From Chromera velia (lineage: Eukaryota; Sar; Chromeraceae): a stretch of 30,000 bases of DNA. Made by a program: the position numbers and the translations under genes. The notes below the pieces were generated by a model. It worked only from the letters and a program-made list of their open reading frames with translations. It had not been told where the DNA came from and made no database searches. Location: the NCBI GenBank assembly GCA_018398765.1, contig JAHBMJ010005597.1, forward strand, positions 1-30,000. The letters are read 5' to 3'. This document shows, one piece after another, positions 1-11,265 of the stretch. The first letter of the stretch is position 1. Every line of letters begins with the position of its first letter.

Positions 1-77
1 GAGTGGGTGTGTGTGTATGTATGTGTGTGTCTGTGTGTGTCTGTGCATGTGTGTGTGTGTGTGTGTGTGTATGTGTG

Positions 78-154
<77 letters not shown>

Positions 155-232
155 CTGTGTGTATGACTGTATGTGTGTGACTGTGTGTATGTGTGTGTAA
201 CTGTGTGTGTGTGACTGTATGTATGTGACTGT

Positions 233-272
<40 letters not shown>

Positions 273-427
273 CTGTGTGTGTGTAACTGTGTGTGTGTGA
301 CTGTATGTGTGTGTGTGTGTGTATATATGTGTGTATGTGTGTGTGTCTGTGTGTATGTGTGTGTCTGTGTGTATGTGTGTGTCTGTGTGACTGTGTGTGT
401 GTGTGACTGTGTGTATGTGTGTGTGTA

Positions 428-488
<61 letters not shown>

Positions 489-560
489 GAATGTGTGTGT
501 GTGTGTGACTCTGTGTATGTGTATATGTGTGTGTGTGTGACTGCGTGTGTGTGTATGTGT
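1..560. repeat. (GT)n microsatellite array with TGAC/TATG interruptions
   Basis: About 560 bases of almost pure GT dinucleotide, broken by short TGACTG and TATG variants. Long open frames here encode only alternating Cys/Val and are artefacts of the repeat. The array probably continues left of the window. No gene signal is visible inside it. Confidence 0.97.
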
Positions 561-1208
561 CATTGGATTGTTAGACTCATAGTCTTATACAAACCTTTAT
601 ATATATTAAGCTAGCAAACTATTAAACTAGGGCTTTTTAGGGCCATTCATACGCTGATATGCGTCAGAGGCATGCATGGCTGTCTAGTATTGCGTAGCTT
701 ATTTAAAAAAAAACCATAGGGACCCCCGGCTTGAATATAGTTGAATAAGGAAATCTTTTCAATATATACACAAGAAACTAAAAGTTTGAGTCGCAATATA
801 AAATGATCGCAACAATTGCCAACAATGACCAGTCTGAATTTGATATACAGCATGGGCATACTTCAGGCCGACTGAATGTATCTCCTTGATAAAAGACACT
901 GAAAGACAGACTGTATGATTTCTTTGTTTCTTTTTTCTTTTTTTCCCCTTCTAAAACAAAACAGAGAGGCAAACGGAGAGACAAACACAGAGGCAGACAG
1001 AAAGACAGATGGAAACGAGTCCTCTGCCTTGGCAACGATCGAACATCGTCGCATTCATTCTTTCCCCAACGCGCAGAAAGCTTCGCCCCCTCCGTTAAAG
1101 GCTTCCCCCCTCTTTTGTACTCCAACTGCTCCTGCGATGAGGAAGGGGGGGGGAGACATCCGTCCTCTTCCTCTTCCCCACCGCCTTAACTTCCGTCACT
1201 CTCACTCC
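561..1208. other. 3' flank of the ankyrin gene; no gene seen
   Basis: This stretch between the GT array and the stop codon of the minus-strand ankyrin gene has no convincing exon on either strand. It would contain the 3' UTR of that gene. No canonical AATAAA on the minus strand was found by eye. Frames at 778-1125 (minus) and 915-1226 (plus) are compositionally biased and have no recognisable domain. Confidence 0.6.
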
Positions 1209-1406
1209 TCACTCCTCGCTGTCTGATGAAGACTCCTCCTCTTCCTCGCTGGAAGAACCCGACAAGCTGCTACTGCTACTGCTACTGATTGAGCTGTGGT
1301 CAGAGAAGTGGAACTGCTTTCTTGCAGTGCCGCCCTTGTCGCGGAGAAATTCGGCGACCCCTCGGTTGTTTTTCTCCAGTGCGAGCTCTCGGGGTGTGCG
1401 GCCTTC
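1209..1406 (-). CDS. last ankyrin exon with Ser/acidic C-terminal tail
   Basis: The terminal exon begins after a GTGCAG acceptor with EGRTPRELALEKNNRGVAEF, the first two thirds of an ankyrin repeat. It then diverges into a tail made of a serine run followed by mixed glutamate and serine (SGSSSEEEEESSSDSEE) and the stop. The tail has many S-x-x-E sites typical of casein kinase 2 targets, which is inference from the motif only. The tail is encoded by imperfect trinucleotide repeats at about 1213-1290. Confidence 0.88.
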   Translation of the reverse strand, partial: EGRTPRELALEKNNRGVAEFLRDKGGTARKQFHFSDHSSISSSSSSSLSGSSSEEEEESSSDSEE

Positions 1407-4400
1407 CTGCACTTATCGCAATTAAGCAAGAAGGCAGGAAGAACGAACGAAGGGAAGAACAAACGAATCGCCGGACATGCAAATGAACCACCGGAGGGGC
1501 GGGGATGGACCGAAGCAAAGAGAATAGCGACCACACAAACAGACTAGCAAATAAACAAGCGAATGAACAAAGAAAGAGAGGGAAACGTAAACAAGTGAAG
1601 AAAAAAGACAGAAAGAAAGACAGGAGGGACTGAAGAACGAATGGACGAACGAACAAAAGCACGAACGAAAGAAGCAAACAAACAGAAAACAGGGAGAAGG
1701 CACACTAGAGAGATGTTTGCACAAAAAGAAGAGAGTAAAGCCGCGGACAGTTGGAGTCAGAAAACAGAATTCAGGGAGGAGAAGGACGCCGCATCCATCG
1801 CAAAAGACAAAAACATCCATCTGCATGAGCAGTTGCATGTCTACAAATTCCCTTCATCTTCTGGAGGCGAAAGAACTTCCAGAGCTTTCTTCCATGGAAT
1901 TACGAAAGCATTCTTCCAACTGTGCGCCCAGGTTCTCATACGACGACACAACAACCACTTCTCGTCAATAGCATCAGTGAGTGAGTCGGATCCCCTACCC
2001 ACCCACCCACCCACCCGGTCTTTTGCGTTGATGTCGGCGCCCCGGTCCAAGAGGAATGCACCCATTCCCATCCGGTTACCTATCGCTGCATGATGCAAGG
2101 CTGTTCTCCCTTGCTGCATGCGTGCACGCATCGTCGGAAGGCAGGCAGGGAAAAATAAGCAAGAAAGAACAACTGACTGCACCATCATGTGATCATGCAT
2201 GACGGTGATTGAAGGAAGCATGCAGGAAGGAGCCGTCTCCTCTTCGGGTCTCTGAAAAAACAATAAAGCCAAATCTTCTTTTAATTTTTCTTTTAAATGA
2301 AAAAAACAAGGAGGAAGGAGCAGTCTCCTCTTCGGGTCTCTGAAGAAATAATGACGCCAAAGGATCGAGGAAAAATGAAAAAAATCCAATCAGAGAGAGA
2401 CACACAACAGTCATGCAAAAAAGGCCTCCGCCAAAGATTCAATAGACAAGAATGTCAGAGAAAATGGATGGACGGAAAGACATACACAGCCCGAGGGACA
2501 GAGAGAGACGTAGACCCAGAAACGGAAATACAGAGACCAGCTGACACATTCAATCAATCCACGAGCCAGGCACGCTTCAAGGGGTCACCAACTCTCTCTA
2601 CACCTCGACCGACCGACCGACCGACGGACCCCGTCTCGGCTTTCTATCTCCACGCCCTTTCCCCTCTGAAACAGGGTCTCCACCACGGCCATCATGGGAG
2701 TCAATGGGGAGCACCGCACGGCGTTGTGGAGGGCCTGTCTGCCTTCCTGCAATGCAAACAAAAACAGATCGAGAATGTATGGGGCGAAAGAAGTGCGTGT
2801 CCACTTAATCCACCCCATGCGTGCAGGAATGGAATTAAGGGACAATCAGGCAGGGGGCGGAACAGTTCTGCAGGTCCTGATGGATGTTTTCTTTCGGTCA
2901 TCCAGTGCATTCATTCTCTGCACCTCTCTATCCGCATACATGCATGTGGATTTATTTGACCTTCCATTGTTCGCATGCGGATTCTCTGGCTACCTTCCAA
3001 CCACCAGTTTGCATGAGGAGATATGAGGAGTCTCTTCATACATTCAATCTTTCGCCTCTCCTCTCTCTGTTGAAGGAAGGAAGAGACCTACCTACCGCGT
3101 CTCTCGCTGCAGCGTCTGCCCCCCTCTCGATGAGAAGCTTGGCAACCTTCGCAGACTTCTGGAGAATGGCGAACAGCAGGGGGGTGCGCTGACTCTGCAT
3201 GCATTCGTGCATTCAGGAAGAAAGAGAGGAAGAACTCATGCATGCTGATGTGCAATGAATCAATCAAAATACATCAATCATTGCATGACCAAACCGGACT
3301 GCAATTTTTTCTCTGATGGAGGAGAACTCAATGTGCGTGCACAGCTAGGCGGCTTCCTTTTCTCCTTGAATGAGTGAGTGTGTACACGCGTTTATTCTTC
3401 CTGTTCAATGACTCTCCCTTTCTCTGTATTCGAATACACGCCCGTGTCCGTCTGCGCTCCCCATTGATACACCAGAACACGATACGGATGGAGCTCCCTT
3501 TCGAACGTTCCCCTCTCCACTCTCCCTCCATGCACCGACCTACCTCGTCCCTAGCCTCGATGTCTGCACCCTTGTCTAACAGCACCCCTGCAATCTCCAC
3601 GTGATCCTTCGGGCCCCTCCCCCCCACACCCAGGGCGGTCCTGTGCAGCACCGTTCTGCCGATCTGCAGGCAACAGTCCGTCCAATCGTTTGCACACGGA
3701 CATATGGACCTGTACGTATATCTGTCTGTCACCTCAGAGGCATGCAGTCCGACAAAAAGACACGTACATGCAGCCAGAGAGATTCCGTGAATCATCCACC
3801 TTCCTTCCCAACTTGTGACAAGAGAAATACACAACAAAGCACACGGCACATTTTTCTTTTTTTTCAAACAGAAAAGACAGAAGGAAGACCCTGCATGGAA
3901 GGAACCCCCTCCACACGTATGTGGACTGGCCGGATGGGATCCCTCAGAGACACGCAGGCTGCCTGCGTCCCTTTCCATCTCTTTGCCGATTCAACGCACA
4001 CGAGTTAGGTGCACAGTTTTCTTCTCCAACCACTCACGGACTGGCTGACGTTGTCCCTCATCTGGATGTCGTCTCCCTTCTCAAGAAGGAGCTCCACCGT
4101 CTCCTTCTTTCCCCTCACGATGGCCGACAGAAGGGGACTCGCTCCTCTCTGCAAGAACAAACGAAACAAAGGCCCACAGGAAACACACTGACTTGCTTTC
4201 ACGCGACGGTCAATAACGATGATGTGCTCCTCCATTCCTCTTTCTTTTCATTTGCAGAATAACAATTCTCCTTCCATAGAGGAAAGGCGCATCACACTGT
4301 AACGCATGGAGGGAGGGAGGCCTCTCACAAAAGAAGGAACACGCAGACGCTTCTAGAGGAGACAGAACTCGATTCTCGAAATGCAGAGACGGAGGGAGAC

Positions 4401-4860
4401 AAAAAGAACCCGTCTTCGCCTTTTGATTGACCACACGCTTTCCCTCCCTCCTTCCGTCCTTCCATCTACCCCTCGTCCTCCTCCATGCACTCACTCATTT
4501 ATCTGTACATCATCGATTCCCCCCTCAATCCCGTCCCCTTTTCTTTGCTCTTCTCTGCCGATCGAGGTCCGCCCTCACACCTCCTGTTTCCCGTTCCCCC
4601 ATGCGCATACATTCCTCTCTCAATTAGCGAGCAGAAGACTTGGAATGGAAAGAAGGGGAGAAGAGAACATGTTTTTGCCCAACAAACAACCCCTGAACGC
4701 ACGCACCCACATTATTCCGAATGGTGATGTCTGCCCCCCTGGAGAGCAGCAACTTGATGACCTCCGTGTGTCCCCCGTTGACGGCGCCTATCAGAGCCGT
4801 GTTGCCGTCCTGCACACACACACACATGCATACAGATCATACAGACAGATCAATGAAAAC

Positions 4861-4913
<53 letters not shown>

Positions 4914-7592
4914 TGTGTGATTGTGGTTCTCTGCCTCTGCGACTGCCTGCTGGTCTGCCCGACCTGGGCATTGGTTCATTTCTGGCCCCACGCAGAGACG
5001 GGATGCGGACGTCTCCGTGCAAGCATGCAACGACAGGTGTATATGATATGTCTGTGTGTGTATGCCCATGCACGCATGCAGTCCCTTTATGCACAAGTCG
5101 CGCTGCCTGTCCATGCACCCACCCCGATTCTCTGGTTGATGTCCGTCCCCTTGAGGCCGAGAACGTACTCGACCGTCTCTGTCGAACCTGAGGTGGCCGC
5201 CTTGTAGAGCACCGTCCTTCCGTCCTGCACAACTAGGACACAGCCGTCATGCGTCATGGCTTCATGCGTTCAATATGCTTAATTTCTGGTCAAGATCATG
5301 TCACGCGACTTCTTTGACGACAAATGCGACGTCTCGTCTCTCTCTGTGAAGGAAGGACCTTCAGACCTTTCTATTTGCGACTTGCTCTCTATGAAGAAAG
5401 AAAAAGACAAGGGAAGAGAAAGGAACGAACAAAAAAGGGAGAGGGAAGACAGGTAATCTGTCTGTATGGAAGGACACCCGGAACACGAGGAGAATGAAGA
5501 TCACTCTGACCGGAAGAGAAGTCGGCAGATGGACGGAATCGCACAAGCACAGCAAAGAAAATGAAAGGCGAAGAAGGTCAACAAGTGTACAGGCAGGAAA
5601 TAAAATTTGGCCCCGTAGCCTCCTTTGTGATTTTACCTTTTTCTTTCCCACTCTTTCTTCGTGTGTCTTTTTCATGCATAACCACTTAATTCGGCCTGCA
5701 TAGATGCACTTCACTTCCACCTAGCTGACTCACTCACCCGGTCTGTCACCTTCGTGTCAGCCCCCTTGTCGACCAGCAGTCGCACCATCTCTCTGTCCCC
5801 CCAATCGGCTGCCAGATGAAGCGCGGAGATATCCCGCTGCAGTCAGTGCATGTTGTGTGCGCACATGGGTGATCGATAGGCTGGCGCTCATATACTGACG
5901 CCCGCACACACACGCATCCATCAAATTCCGAACAATTGCTTCTACCCGCCCCCCCCAACGGTTGCCTGGCAGACGAAGAGAGGAGGGGATGCATCGCGCT
6001 TCAATTGACAGTTCGAGACGAAATTCGCATGTATCCATAATGTAGCATGCGCATAGAAAGCCCGGCCTGTTGTAGGACGCAGGAATGCAACCACGTTCCT
6101 TTGCCAGTCAGAGGGAAGAAGAAGAGGAAACGGCATATTTTGTCAGGACTGGATGCCTCGTTGTGCTGTCGTCATGCTGTGCCTAGATGTCCTTCCTTCA
6201 TCATTCATGCACCCACACGGAGACGGCCCTGGATGCGATTGTTTTATTTAACCTCTCCTACCGCTTGACAGACAGGTCGTGCAGACAGAGAAGGAACGAG
6301 TACCAATCCACGCATAGAACGAACAGAGGAAAACAAGGACAGAGGACTCACATCTCCAACCGCGTTCACGTCTGCCCCCTTTCCGATGAGAAATTCCGCC
6401 AGATCCCGCAGCCGACTGAACAAGGCATACCACAAGGCTGTGCGCCCATCCTGCTTCAGGCAACATGCATGCAGTCACCCAGGCTGTGCAGCTAGGGAGG
6501 GAGGATCGAGCTAGGGACTGACTCACAAAGAAAACAACCACAACAAATGTACATACCCTGCCACCACTTAATTGGGGGCATCGCATCAGGCAGAGGGGAC
6601 ACCTGGGCAGATCAGAACAGAACAAGAAAACCAAAGGCAGCCACGCAGCTAGGCAAACGGGAAAACACGTGTAGGAGATGTGGCCAGGTTTCCTTGGTCT
6701 TTCCTGTTGTCTGATGCGTTCAAATAGCAAAACGCCATGCACCCTTCCATCGCTCCCTTGCGTCTAGGAAGGCCACCCCGTCCAATTTCAAGGAAGACTT
6801 TTTTTTTTGGAACTTTAAAGAATACTTGCATGCACATGAACAATACGCCAACGCTTCCCTGCACCAACACAACACAGAAATGCATGTTCGTATTAATACA
6901 GGCCAACCCCCCAACCTGCTCCTTCTCTTCCAGAGAGGCCCCCCTCTCTACCAACAACTCTGTCACAGCCGTGTGGCCATTGGCGCTCGCACACAGAAGC
7001 GCGGTCCGACCCTCCTGCAAGATTCAGTCAGGTCAGAGGGAGGAGATTTGCGCGTCCAGACCGTAGGGACAGAAGCACTTGCGTGTGTAGACAGGCTCAC
7101 CCAAGAAGGACGTACTCTTAATTCGAAATTCTCTCCCACACATGCCGACTGCAGACGACCACTGAAAGATGCTCAAAGGAGGACGGAAGGGGAGATATGA
7201 AGATGCGTTTACTTTCATACAGAAAAAAAAAAGATGCTCAAAGGAGGACGGAAGGGGAGATATGAAGATGCGTTTACTTTCATACAGGAAAAAAAAAGAT
7301 GCTCAAAGGAGGACGGAAGGGGAGATATGAAGATGCGTTTACTTTCATACAGAAAAAAAAAAAGATGCTCAAAGGAGGACGGAAGGGGAGATATGAAGAT
7401 GCGTTTACTTTCATACAGAAAAAAAAAAGATCCTCAAAGAAGGACGGAAGGGGAGATATGAAGAAGCGTGGACAGACTTCCTCTCCTTATGGTTTCACCA
7501 TGACACCGTCACAAGGCGTCAGTCCAGTCCATTGGAAAGAAACTCACACGCACACCCACACGCACCCAAAACTCCTGACTACCTCCAGACCC

Positions 7593-7626
<34 letters not shown>

Positions 7627-7711
7627 TCCAGACCCGACCCACACACACACACACAAAAGACTACCTCCAGACCCGACCCCCACACACACACAAAAGACTA
7701 CCTCCAGACCC

Positions 7712-7745
<34 letters not shown>

Positions 7746-7762
7746 GACTACCTCCAGACCCG

Positions 7763-7797
<35 letters not shown>

Positions 7798-9186
7798 GAC
7801 TACCTCCAGACCCGACCCACAAAGCACGGCCCTACCTTGTGACTGACGCAGTGAGATGTTGTGGCCCCCCAAAAACAGGAAGCAAAAAATGAGTCGAACC
7901 TGACACACAGACAGTCAAATACACAGACGCACTGACTGACTGACTGACACTAGATCTAGCCTCCAGATCAGCCCCTGCATCCACAAGCATCGTCACTGCT
8001 TCCAGGGCCCCCGCAGATGCCGCACGAATGACAGCTGTCCTGCCGGACTGCAGGCAGAGAGAGAGGTAATCAGATCAGAGCATGAGCGTGCACAGAAAGC
8101 CTGTCGTAAAAGGAAAAGGTGCGAATGAAGGCCAGGCGAGAGAGTTCCGGAGTGTGATTCACCTTCCTTGTGTGTGAATGTTCATGGGAGGAAGCAAGAG
8201 GAAGAAGAAGGAAAGCTACTCATATGATAGCCTTCGCTCTTCTTCCGAGCTAGGTCGCCATGCTGTCTGTATGCAGGCAGTGCGCAACTTGATGATCCCT
8301 TCAATCAACCGGAAAAATTGAGACAACAAGTGAGGGCAGGCGTGCAGCCTCCGTTCTTCACAAAGAGCGAGCTTTTGTGTTATCATTCAGGAGTCCTCCA
8401 CCCCCTTCTTCATTGAATGAAAAGTCATCTCTCAAAATGAAAAGCCTGGTTTGTCTGTCAGTCATGGTGGTGTATTCTTTCTGTGTACCCATTCTTTCTA
8501 CATGAAATTTCTTATGTCCATCGAATGCCTTTCCTTCACACACATACACAAAAGCACAAACTTCCGACGGACGGACCCTTCTGCCCTCCACGTCAGCCCC
8601 CACTTTCATGTACAGACAGAACTTCCTCCTGTCCCCATCGTCAAAAAACTCATCCAGGGAGTCGTGCAGGGAGTCGGAGTCTATCTGCATGACAGAGAGA
8701 GAATCGGCAGGCAGGCAGGCACAGAGAAAGAAGGAGTGGAACGAAGGCATACAGTTAATTGGTTTGAGAATTAGGATGGAGAAAGTGAGGAATGAAGTCT
8801 GCTGGCAGAGAGAAACAAATCCAAGTCCTGAGGGTCTGCCTTTTTACTCTACCCAAACAGATCCGCAAAGGGGGGAGCGGAATGGGGAAGCAATGACTCA
8901 CTGAGGGCAAAAGAATGATCTGAAAGGAGAAACAGTAGGTGATCAGAGGAACAGAAAAACGGAGGAGAGGGGAAAGGCGCATTCAGGACATTACGGCTCT
9001 ATGGCTGGGACAACAAGCTACGGGCAGGGGAAGAAAAATAAGCGAGGGGACAATGGTTTCTTCAGAAAGGCACAAAAAAAAAACAGAATACAGACGGCCT
9101 CTGTAGACTGACTGACAGACTGACCGCACGGAACGCCTGAAGGATACAGCCGAGACCGCACTCGTAAAGCTGCATTTAACACACAG

Positions 9187-9247
<61 letters not shown>

Positions 9248-11265
9248 GAGAGACACACACACACAGAGAGAGAAAGAGAGAGAGAAAGAGAGTGAGAGAG
9301 AGGGGCAATTCCATCGAGGCAGGATGATGTTGGAGGAAAGGAAGCCAAAGAAAGAAGGACGAGGGGGTAGTGGGGTCCCAGGCCAACCGAAGAGAACCGA
9401 CAGGAAGAACGTGAACGCTCGACGAGGTTCTTTGGGAATAAAATAAATGAATCGATCACTCAGAACGGGACTGCATGGATCGAGGAGTGCTTGGTCCTTC
9501 GGCATTCCTTCTTGTCTTGTGTCTATAGGGATCTCTCTCGCATTTGATTTCGTTCGTCTTGCTACGGGGAGAACGAATACACGCACGCACAGACACGACA
9601 CACATCCACGCACACTTTCTTTTTCTGGAGACATACGGATAAGAAACAAGAGGAAGAAAGGGGGATGGGGAACATCAGCAGGGTCTTTTTCCTCGATTCA
9701 GATGACTTGCAGGAACATGCATATCCAGTGTGCGCGCCGACATAACGAAAGCAAACGTCAAAAACAGCCGTCTTCGTGTGGTTGTGCTGTCTGTGCCTTT
9801 GCATTGGTCTTGTCACGCCACTTACCGGGACGAGGTCCATCCGGTAGTGTCTGCTGATGGTCTGGTCGAGATCCTGCAGGCATGTCAGAGTGCAGGGGTG
9901 AGTACAAGATAGGAACGGGCAGGGTGTGTGTGTGTCTGTCTCTGCACAAGCCGACACGCACTCACAGGCACCCGAAGAGTAATAGGCCAACTCTTCGACA
10001 GAAACAAAGACAGAAAAATTGTTGTGTCGGAAGGAATGAAGGGGATTCATCGCATGCATGGAGGTCTCAAACATCCCCATGCAGGGATCACTCTGTGAGT
10101 CTGTCGGACTGCCAAATTGAATGCAGCACAGAGACTGCGTCTGCCGTCTGACAACAAAAGCAGGTTGTGAGGGGAAAGATGAAGACGGAGAGCAAGGGAG
10201 AAACACCCACTGAAAAACGGAGCCGAACATATTAACAGCCGTCACCCTCCATCTATGTCTTCTCAGTTTTCTTGACAACTCACTCTCGATAGATGTCGGC
10301 TTATTTTTCTTTGACGTGTCCGTTATTCGCTCCTGACTTTCGAATCAGAAAACAATCAATGACTTTACTTATTCTTGCCTTGACTGACCACCTGAACGAT
10401 CGCCTTTACAGAATTCAGGGTCTGCCAGGTGTTCTCAAGAGAGGCCGAGTCCTGCCACACACAGTGCACATCAAAGCATCAAATAGCAATATCAGTCTTT
10501 GAACACCATGCCCTCGTACATGCAATCAATGCACATGCAGGACGAGACGGTGAGGAGGAACGATCTCATCAGAGGAGAGTTGCAGAGAGAAAAGAGAAGA
10601 GAAGAGAAGAGAAGAGAAGAGGACTGGCTGGGGGGAGAGGGAAAGACAAGGAAGGAAGAAAGGAAGGAAGGGAGAACTGCAAGACGTGAACAGCAGGCGC
10701 CCAACTTTTTTTTTCAAAAGGAAAAGCTGAAGAGAGTGTCCATCACGGCGAAAGTCTGACACTGAGACAAACGGTCTGTCTTGAGGAGAGTAAGGGAATT
10801 CAAGAATGGACTTCACGTGGAAAACTGGAGAAGGAAGAATTTCTGCCTCATAGAACCATTATGGGATTACATGCAGGCGTCTGGCGGGAATTTACAGGCA
10901 TGAAAGGCCTAAAGGCAAACGCCGGATCATCTGATAAAGGATAGCCGTCTCCGTGCAAGCTCCCGTCTCTCAACAAAGGTCGATGGATTTCGACTGACTG
11001 CCAAAAAATGCGTCTCATCCACTGGACATGATGCGAGCACTTGTTTCTTCTGCAGAGAAAGAAGGTGAGCAGAGGAAGACAGCATTTGTGGGTCGAGGCT
11101 GCCTACAGGGGAAGCAGAATTCAATGTCAATTGAAAGTCGTGCATGCGCGCACTGACATTTTCCACTGCAGCAGCCAGATCTAGAAGTGTCTGCTTGACT
11201 TTGTCCCATCCCTCCACAAGGTCCGCCATGGTGGAGACAGCAAAGACTGAGGATTCCTGCTCCAT
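1209..11265 (-). CDS. multi-exon ankyrin-repeat protein, about 603 aa
   Basis: Ankyrin repeats are protein-interaction modules, so a scaffold or adaptor role is likely; the partner is unknown. Sixteen exons can be assembled, transcribed from high to low coordinates: 11265-10999, 10451-10392, 9873-9826, 8684-8577, 8047-7949, 7014-6916, 6450-6352, 5836-5738, 5224-5123, 4809-4711, 4148-4050, 3663-3544, 3194-3096, 2746-2630, 2113-2015 and 1406-1209. Every intron is phase 0, starts GT and ends GCAG. The start is the ATG at 11265, the first ATG of a frame with coding character. The stop is TGA at 1209. No signal peptide or membrane span is seen, so the protein is probably soluble. The ankyrin exons are secure. 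The donor chosen for the first exon (GTCAGT at 10998) and the two small exons are inferred from phase and helical character. A neighbouring gene lies head-to-head on the plus strand. Confidence 0.82.
2015..8684 (-). CDS. ankyrin array: capping segment plus eleven single-repeat exons
   Basis: The exon at 8684-8577 encodes an acidic capping segment (SLDEFFDDGDRRKF) ending in a half repeat KVGADVEG. Eleven further exons each encode one repeat with the pattern x-G-R-T-A-L-x-x-A-x6-V-x-L-L-x-x-G-A-D-I. Seven-residue spacing and the GAD turn are intact in most. Eight are exactly 33 codons. The others are 34 (5224-5123), 40 (3663-3544, with a GVGGRGPKDH insertion) and 39 codons (2746-2630, with PLTPMM). 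Two repeats lack the D/E-G-R-T opening: 5836-5738 starts RDISAL and 4148-4050 starts RGASPL. The repeats differ strongly from each other, so the duplications are old. The unit at 8047-7949 reads SGRTAVIRAASAG. Confidence 0.9.
2225..2352. repeat. two-copy direct repeat in an ankyrin-gene intron
   Basis: A segment beginning GGAAGGAGC and running through TCTCCTCTTCGGGTCTCTGAA occurs at 2225 and again at 2313, 88 bases apart, with few mismatches. It lies in the intron between the ankyrin exons at 2746-2630 and 2113-2015. No coding role is seen. Confidence 0.85.
4864..4919. repeat. (TC)n-(TG)n compound microsatellite
   Basis: A CT run followed directly by a GT run lies in the intron between ankyrin exons 5224-5123 and 4809-4711. 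Read on the transcribed strand it is (AC)n followed by (GA)n. Confidence 0.95.
7168..7466. repeat. 65-66 bp tandem repeat, about 4.5 copies, intronic
   Basis: Copies start with GATGCTCAAAGGAGGACGG at 7168, 7233, 7298 and 7364, and a diverged copy (GATCCTCAAAGAAGG) starts at 7429. The period is 65 or 66, varying with the length of an A-tract. The core is near-identical between copies, indicating recent expansion. It lies in the 934-bp intron between ankyrin exons 8047-7949 and 7014-6916. The plus-strand open frame through it is a product of the repeat. Confidence 0.95.
7540..7832. repeat. compound minisatellite: GACTACCTCCAGACCCGAC plus variable (AC)n
   Basis: The motif ACTACCTCCAGACCCGAC recurs at about 7577, 7661, 7696, 7747 and 7799, with a shortened form near 7626. 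Copies are separated by (AC) runs of different length. It sits just beyond the 65-bp repeat in the same intron. Unit length differs only by the dinucleotide run, which suggests mixed slippage and unequal exchange. Confidence 0.93.
9178..9302. repeat. (AC)/(GA)n purine-rich microsatellite
   Basis: ACACAC followed by a long GA tract with CAGAGA interruptions, inside the 1,141-bp intron between ankyrin-gene exons 9873-9826 and 8684-8577. On the transcribed strand it is a polypyrimidine tract. No exon was found in this intron: the frames at 8983-9459 are repeat-driven. Confidence 0.93.
9826..11265 (-). CDS. N-terminal helical exons of the ankyrin-repeat gene
   Basis: Three exons precede the ankyrin array. 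Exon 11265-10999 (89 aa) begins MEQESSVFAV and contains an amphipathic helix around DKVKQTLLDLAAAVENVSAR. Exon 10451-10392 (20 aa) reads DSASLENTWQTLNSVKAIVQ. Exon 9873-9826 (16 aa) reads DLDQTISRHYRMDLVP and is followed by a perfect GTAAGT donor. Spliced in phase 0, the last two form one continuous amphipathic helix, probably a coiled coil. No known domain is recognised. An extra exon could be missed between 10451 and 10999. A pyrimidine-rich CTGCAG inside the first exon (about 11052-11056, minus strand) leaves its 3' limit uncertain. Confidence 0.6.

Noticed and set aside
3..614. Long plus-strand frames rich in Cys and Val
   Set aside because: Direct translation of the (GT)n microsatellite. 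No codon bias or start context.
7168..7466. Regularly spaced repeats resembling a CRISPR array
   Set aside because: Units are contiguous copies without unique spacers, and the DNA is eukaryotic.
7234..7892. Open frames through the 65-bp repeat (MLKGGRKGRYEDAF...)
   Set aside because: They exist because the repeat lacks stops in that frame. The segment is intronic to the ankyrin gene on the other strand.
10526..10816. Minus-strand frame SILEFPYSPQDRPFVS as an additional ankyrin-gene exon
   Set aside because: No usable donor, and the three frames after the CTCCAG acceptor give stops or no coding character. Not called.
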